Source: Pseudomonadota bacterium (GTDB lineage: Bacteria > Pseudomonadota > Alphaproteobacteria > Rhizobiales > Kaistiaceae). From it: 8,035 bases of DNA. How positions within the stretch are numbered: the first letter of the stretch is position 1; each line of letters begins with the position of its first letter. Below are positions 5,105-8,035 of this stretch, piece by piece. The stretch spans positions 1-8,035 of the forward strand of contig JAEZEN010000615.1 in the NCBI GenBank assembly GCA_023433185.1, in the 5' to 3' direction. A model generated the notes under the pieces. It was not told the origin of the DNA and made no database searches. It saw nothing but the letters and a program-made list of their open reading frames with translations. The position numbers and the translations under genes were made by a program.

Positions 5105-7099
5105 ATGACCGACCTCGTCAAGCACCAGCGTATGGCGAACGCGATCCGCGCGCTCGCGATGGACGCCGTAGAACGCGCCAAGTCGGGCCACCCGGGGATG
5201 CCGATGGGCATGGCCGATGTGGCGACGGTGCTGTTCACGCGCTACCTCAAGTACGATCCGACATCGCCGCGCTGGCCGGATCGTGACCGCTTCGTGCTCT
5301 CCGCCGGCCACGGCTCGATGCTCCTCTACGCCCTGCTTCACCTGCTCGGCGTCGAGGAAATGACCATCGACGAGATCAAGAGCTTCCGCCAGTTGGGCTC
5401 GAAGACTCCCGGGCACCCCGAAAACTTCGTGACAGTCGGCGTCGAGACGACGACCGGGCCGCTCGGCCAGGGTCTCGGCAACGCGGTCGGCATGGCGCTC
5501 GCCGAACGCCTCCTCGCCGCCCAGTTCGGCGACGACATCGTCGATCATCGAACCTATGTCATCGCTTCCGACGGCGACCTGATGGAGGGCCTCAGCCACG
5601 AGGCGATCTCGATCGCCGGCCACCTCCGGCTCTCGAAGCTGATCGTCCTCTTCGACGACAACGGCATCTCGATCGACGGCGCGCTGTCTCTGTCCGAGAC
5701 CGGCGACCAGGTGGCGCGCTTCGAAGCGGCCGGCTGGAATGCGCGTCGCATCGACGGCCACAATCCCGACGAGATCGCCGCCGCGATCGAGGAGGCGCAG
5801 AAGAGCGACCGGCCGAGCATGATCGCCTGCCGGACGACGATCGGGTTCGGCGCGCCGACCAAGGCCGGCAAGGCTTCGTCCCACGGCTCGCCGCTGGGCG
5901 CGGAGGAGATCGCCGGCGTGCGGCGGGCGCTCGACTGGGACTACCCGCCGTTCGAGATCCCCGCCGACGTGCGGGACGCGTGGCGCATCGCCGGGCTCAA
6001 GGCCGGCCAGGGGCGCAAGGACTGGGAGAAGCGTCTCGCGGCCGTCGATGCCGAGAAGCGCGCCGAATTCGAGCGGCGGATCCGCGGCGAGCTGCCGCCC
6101 CGCCTCGACGCGGCGATCACAGACTACAAGAAGAAGCTCTCCGCCGACCGGCCGAAGCTCGCGACGCGGAAGTCGTCGGAGATGGCGCTCGACGTGATCA
6201 ACCCGGTGGTCCCGGAGACCATCGGCGGCTCGGCCGACCTCACCGGCTCCAACAACACCCGCTCGAAGGACATGACGGCGGTGACGCCCGATGATTTTCA
6301 CGGGCGCTACATCCACTGGGGCGTCCGCGAACTCGGCATGGGCGCGGCGATGAACGGCATGGCGCTGCACGGCGGCCTCATTCCCTATGGCGGCACCTTC
6401 CTCGTCTTCAGCGACTATTGCCGTCCGGCCATCCGGCTTGCGGCGCTGATGGGCAACCGGGTCACCTTCGTGCTGACCCACGATTCGATCGGCCTCGGCG
6501 AGGACGGCCCGACGCACCAGCCGGTGGAGCATCTGGCCGCGCTCCGCGCCATCCCCGATCTTCTCGTCTTCCGCCCGGCGGATGCGGTGGAGACCGCCGA
6601 GTGCTGGCAGCTCGCGCTCGAGAACGACCGCCGCCCGAGCGTTCTGGCGCTCACCCGGCAGAACCTCCCGACGGTCCGCACGCACCATGAGGACGCCAAC
6701 CTCTCGGGGCGCGGCGCCTACGAGCTGGCGGCCGGGCGGGACGATGCCGAGGTGACGCTCTTCGCCAGCGGCTCGGAGGTCGAGATCGCGCTTGCCGCGA
6801 AGAAGATCATCGACGCCGCCGGGCACAGCGCCCGCGTCGTCTCGGTTCCGTCGTTCGAGCTTTTCGCGGAGCAGAGCGAGGATTACCAGGCGGAGATCAT
6901 CGGGGTCGCGCCGGTCAGGGTGGCGATCGAGGCCGCGATCCGCATGGGCTGGGACCGCTTCATCGGCGAGGACGGGATCTTCATCGGAATGAGGGCCTTC
7001 GGCGCCTCGGGGCCGTACGAGAAGCTTTACGAGAAGTTCGGAATCACCGCGGAAGCGGCGGCCAAGGCAGCGCTCGACAGGCTCGCCCAGCGCGACTGA
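5105..7099 (+). CDS. tkt: Transketolase, 664 aa
   Basis: Transketolase is the TPP- and Mg-dependent enzyme that moves two-carbon ketol units between sugar phosphates in the pentose phosphate (and Calvin) pathway, in the cytoplasm. The complete family length is present. In order: the N-terminal TPP domain with G-H-P-G-M-P-M-G (28-35, His29), G-H-G-S (68-71, His69), T-P-G-H-P-E (101-106, His104), the pyrophosphate/metal motif S-D-G-D-L-M-E-G (155-162, with D156) continuing to D-D-N-G-I-S-I-D-G (184-192, with N186); the pyrimidine domain with the catalytic glutamate in G-V-R-E-L-G-M-G (E409) and [16 protein letters not shown] (458-473); and a C-terminal domain ending [14 protein letters not shown] chose the ATG at 5105 because the protein then begins [15 protein letters not shown] as in relatives, although the Shine-Dalgarno (CCAGG) is weak. 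No missing active-site residue was seen. gap follows 28 bp downstream, so the two probably share a transcript. Confidence 0.97.
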   Translation: MTDLVKHQRMANAIRALAMDAVERAKSGHPGMPMGMADVATVLFTRYLKYDPTSPRWPDRDRFVLSAGHGSMLLYALLHLLGVEEMTIDEIKSFRQLGSKTPGHPENFVTVGVETTTGPLGQGLGNAVGMALAERLLAAQFGDDIVDHRTYVIASDGDLMEGLSHEAISIAGHLRLSKLIVLFDDNGISIDGALSLSETGDQVARFEAAGWNARRIDGHNPDEIAAAIEEAQKSDRPSMIACRTTIGFGAPTKAGKASSHGSPLGAEEIAGVRRALDWDYPPFEIPADVRDAWRIAGLKAGQGRKDWEKRLAAVDAEKRAEFERRIRGELPPRLDAAITDYKKKLSADRPKLATRKSSEMALDVINPVVPETIGGSADLTGSNNTRSKDMTAVTPDDFHGRYIHWGVRELGMGAAMNGMALHGGLIPYGGTFLVFSDYCRPAIRLAALMGNRVTFVLTHDSIGLGEDGPTHQPVEHLAALRAIPDLLVFRPADAVETAECWQLALENDRRPSVLALTRQNLPTVRTHHEDANLSGRGAYELAAGRDDAEVTLFASGSEVEIALAAKKIIDAAGHSARVVSVPSFELFAEQSEDYQAEIIGVAPVRVAIEAAIRMGWDRFIGEDGIFIGMRAFGASGPYEKLYEKFGITAEAAAKAALDRLAQRD

Positions 7100-7114
7100 G
7101 CCAGCGCGACTGAG
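7087..7114 (+). repeat. 14-bp perfect tandem duplication across the tkt stop codon
   Basis: CCAGCGCGACTGAG occurs at 7087-7100 and again, immediately adjacent, at 7101-7114. The first copy encodes the tkt ending (Q-R-D-stop). The second, shifted by 14 bases, is non-coding and pushes the gap Shine-Dalgarno (AAGGAG, 7115-7120) away from the tkt stop. It looks like a replication-slippage duplication that left both genes intact. Confidence 0.9.
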
Positions 7115-7127
7115 AAGGAGAGGCATC

Positions 7128-8035
7128 ATGGCAGTCAGGGTAGGCATCAACGGCTTCGGCCGGATCGGGCGGAACATCCTCCGCGCCATCGTCGAGTCCG
7201 GGCGCAGCGACATCGAGGTGGTCGGCGTCAACGACCTCGGTCCGGTGGAGACCAATGCCCACCTGCTGCGCTACGACTCGGTGCACGGCAAGTTCCCGCA
7301 CGACGTCAAGGTCGACGGCGACACCATCGATGTCGGCCGCGGCCCGATCAAGGTGACGGCCATCAAGAATCCGGCCGAGCTGCCCTGGGCAGCGCTCAAC
7401 GTCGACATCGCGATGGAGTGCACCGGCATCTTCACCTCGAAGGAGAAGGCCTCCGCGCATCTCCAGGCGGGCGCCAAGCGCGTCCTCGTCTCGGCGCCCG
7501 CGGACGGTGCCGATCTCACGGTCGTCTACGGCGTCAACGACGACAAGCTGACCGCCAAGGATGTCGTCGTCTCGAATGCCTCCTGCACCACCAACTGCCT
7601 CGCGCCGGTGGTCTTCGTGCTCCACAACGCCGTCGGCATCGAGCACGGCTTCATGACCACGATCCATTCCTATACCGGCGACCAGCCGACACTCGATACC
7701 TTCCACAAGGACCTCTACCGCGCGCGCGCCGCGGCGATCAACTCGATCCCCACCTCGACCGGCGCCGCCAAGGCGATCGGCCTCGTCATCCCCGACCTCA
7801 ACGGCAAGCTCGACGGCAGCTCGGTGCGCGTGCCGACGCCGAACGTGTCGCTGGTCGACTTCAAGTTCGTCGCCAAGCGGGACACCACCGCCGAGGAGAT
7901 CAACAAGGCAGTGTCCGATGCCGCGGCCGCCGGCCGCCTCAAGGGCATCCTCGGCGTCACCGCCGAGCCGCTGGTCTCGTCCGACTTCAACCACGACCCG
8001 CGCTCGTCGATCTTCGCCCTCGACCAGACCAAGGT
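7128..8035 (+). CDS. gap: Type I glyceraldehyde-3-phosphate dehydrogenase (3' partial)
   Basis: GAPDH catalyses the phosphorylating oxidation of glyceraldehyde 3-phosphate to 1,3-bisphosphoglycerate in glycolysis and, in reverse, gluconeogenesis. The window ends after 302 codons plus two bases of a family length near 335, so only about the last 33 residues are missing. Visible landmarks: the Rossmann motif N-G-F-G-R-I-G-R (8-15), V-N-D-L-G (34-38, the adenine-side Asp36 of NAD-preferring enzymes), the catalytic [12 protein letters not shown] (149-160, Cys153), H-S-Y-T-G-D-Q (180-186, His180), S-T-G-A-A-K-A-I (210-217) and V-R-V-P-T-P-N-V-S (233-241). The start is an ATG with a strong AAGGAG seven bases upstream. 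In Hyphomicrobiales tkt and gap are commonly followed by pgk, which would lie beyond the window. Nothing unusual was seen in the part present. Confidence 0.96.
   Translation, partial: MAVRVGINGFGRIGRNILRAIVESGRSDIEVVGVNDLGPVETNAHLLRYDSVHGKFPHDVKVDGDTIDVGRGPIKVTAIKNPAELPWAALNVDIAMECTGIFTSKEKASAHLQAGAKRVLVSAPADGADLTVVYGVNDDKLTAKDVVVSNASCTTNCLAPVVFVLHNAVGIEHGFMTTIHSYTGDQPTLDTFHKDLYRARAAAINSIPTSTGAAKAIGLVIPDLNGKLDGSSVRVPTPNVSLVDFKFVAKRDTTAEEINKAVSDAAAAGRLKGILGVTAEPLVSSDFNHDPRSSIFALDQTK

Noticed and set aside
4985..7255. A 756-codon open frame on the minus strand opposite tkt
   Set aside because: It is antisense to a clear, complete transketolase. Its composition (rich in R, G, A, D) is typical of open antisense frames in high-GC genes, and it has no recognisable domain.
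7044..7994. A 316-codon minus-strand open frame opposite gap
   Set aside because: It is a shadow of the GAPDH gene, which is unambiguous from its catalytic motifs.
1..8035. CRISPR arrays, tRNA or rRNA genes, insertion sequences
   Set aside because: I looked for regularly spaced repeats, a tRNA-like T-loop/acceptor pattern and transposase-like proteins, and saw none. This is by eye only, without covariance models.

Overview
The window is high-GC DNA (about 65-72% G+C in the housekeeping lines I counted by hand). It most likely comes from an alphaproteobacterium of the Hyphomicrobiales (Rhizobiales) type. The reasons are the wording of the PheT, transketolase and GAPDH proteins, the pairing of zapA with a DUF4164 gene, and the order (DUF4164-zapA) <-> tkt-gap. 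This placement is from protein recognition only; I ran no database search.

Left part (1-4099, + strand): the phenylalanyl-tRNA synthetase operon. The tail of pheS is followed by a GTG-started orphan gene of 153 codons that overlaps its stop. Next comes a three-gene cassette of lower G+C (about 50-60% in the lines counted at 661-1200): a 93-residue protein of unknown family, a HEPN-like (UPF0332-type) protein, and a DUF2442 protein. pheT follows through an ATGA overlap. A perfect 9-bp hairpin sits exactly at the left edge of the cassette. pheT is full length (808 codons counting its final stop) and aligns in one frame from end to end. However, it carries two in-frame stops two codons apart (TGA at 2609-2611, TAG at 2615-2617) inside a highly conserved part of the B3/4 domain. 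This is the most striking feature of the window, because pheT is normally essential.

Middle part (4100-5104): pheT converges on a minus-strand pair, DUF4164 followed by zapA, the latter encoding an FtsZ-ring stabiliser. Only 27 bp separate the pheT and zapA stops. A 302-bp divergent intergenic region then holds a good sigma-70-type promoter for tkt and a set of repeated CAAT/ATTGGGC motifs that could be an operator.

Right part (5105-8035, + strand): tkt (transketolase, complete) and gap (GAPDH, cut by the window end after 302 codons), probably one central-carbon transcription unit. A 14-bp perfect tandem duplication lies across the tkt stop codon.

Taken together, this is mostly ordinary core-genome content. 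Two things deserve attention: the doubly interrupted pheT, and the HEPN/unknown/DUF2442 cassette lodged between the two subunits of a tRNA synthetase. Whether the two are connected cannot be decided from the sequence.
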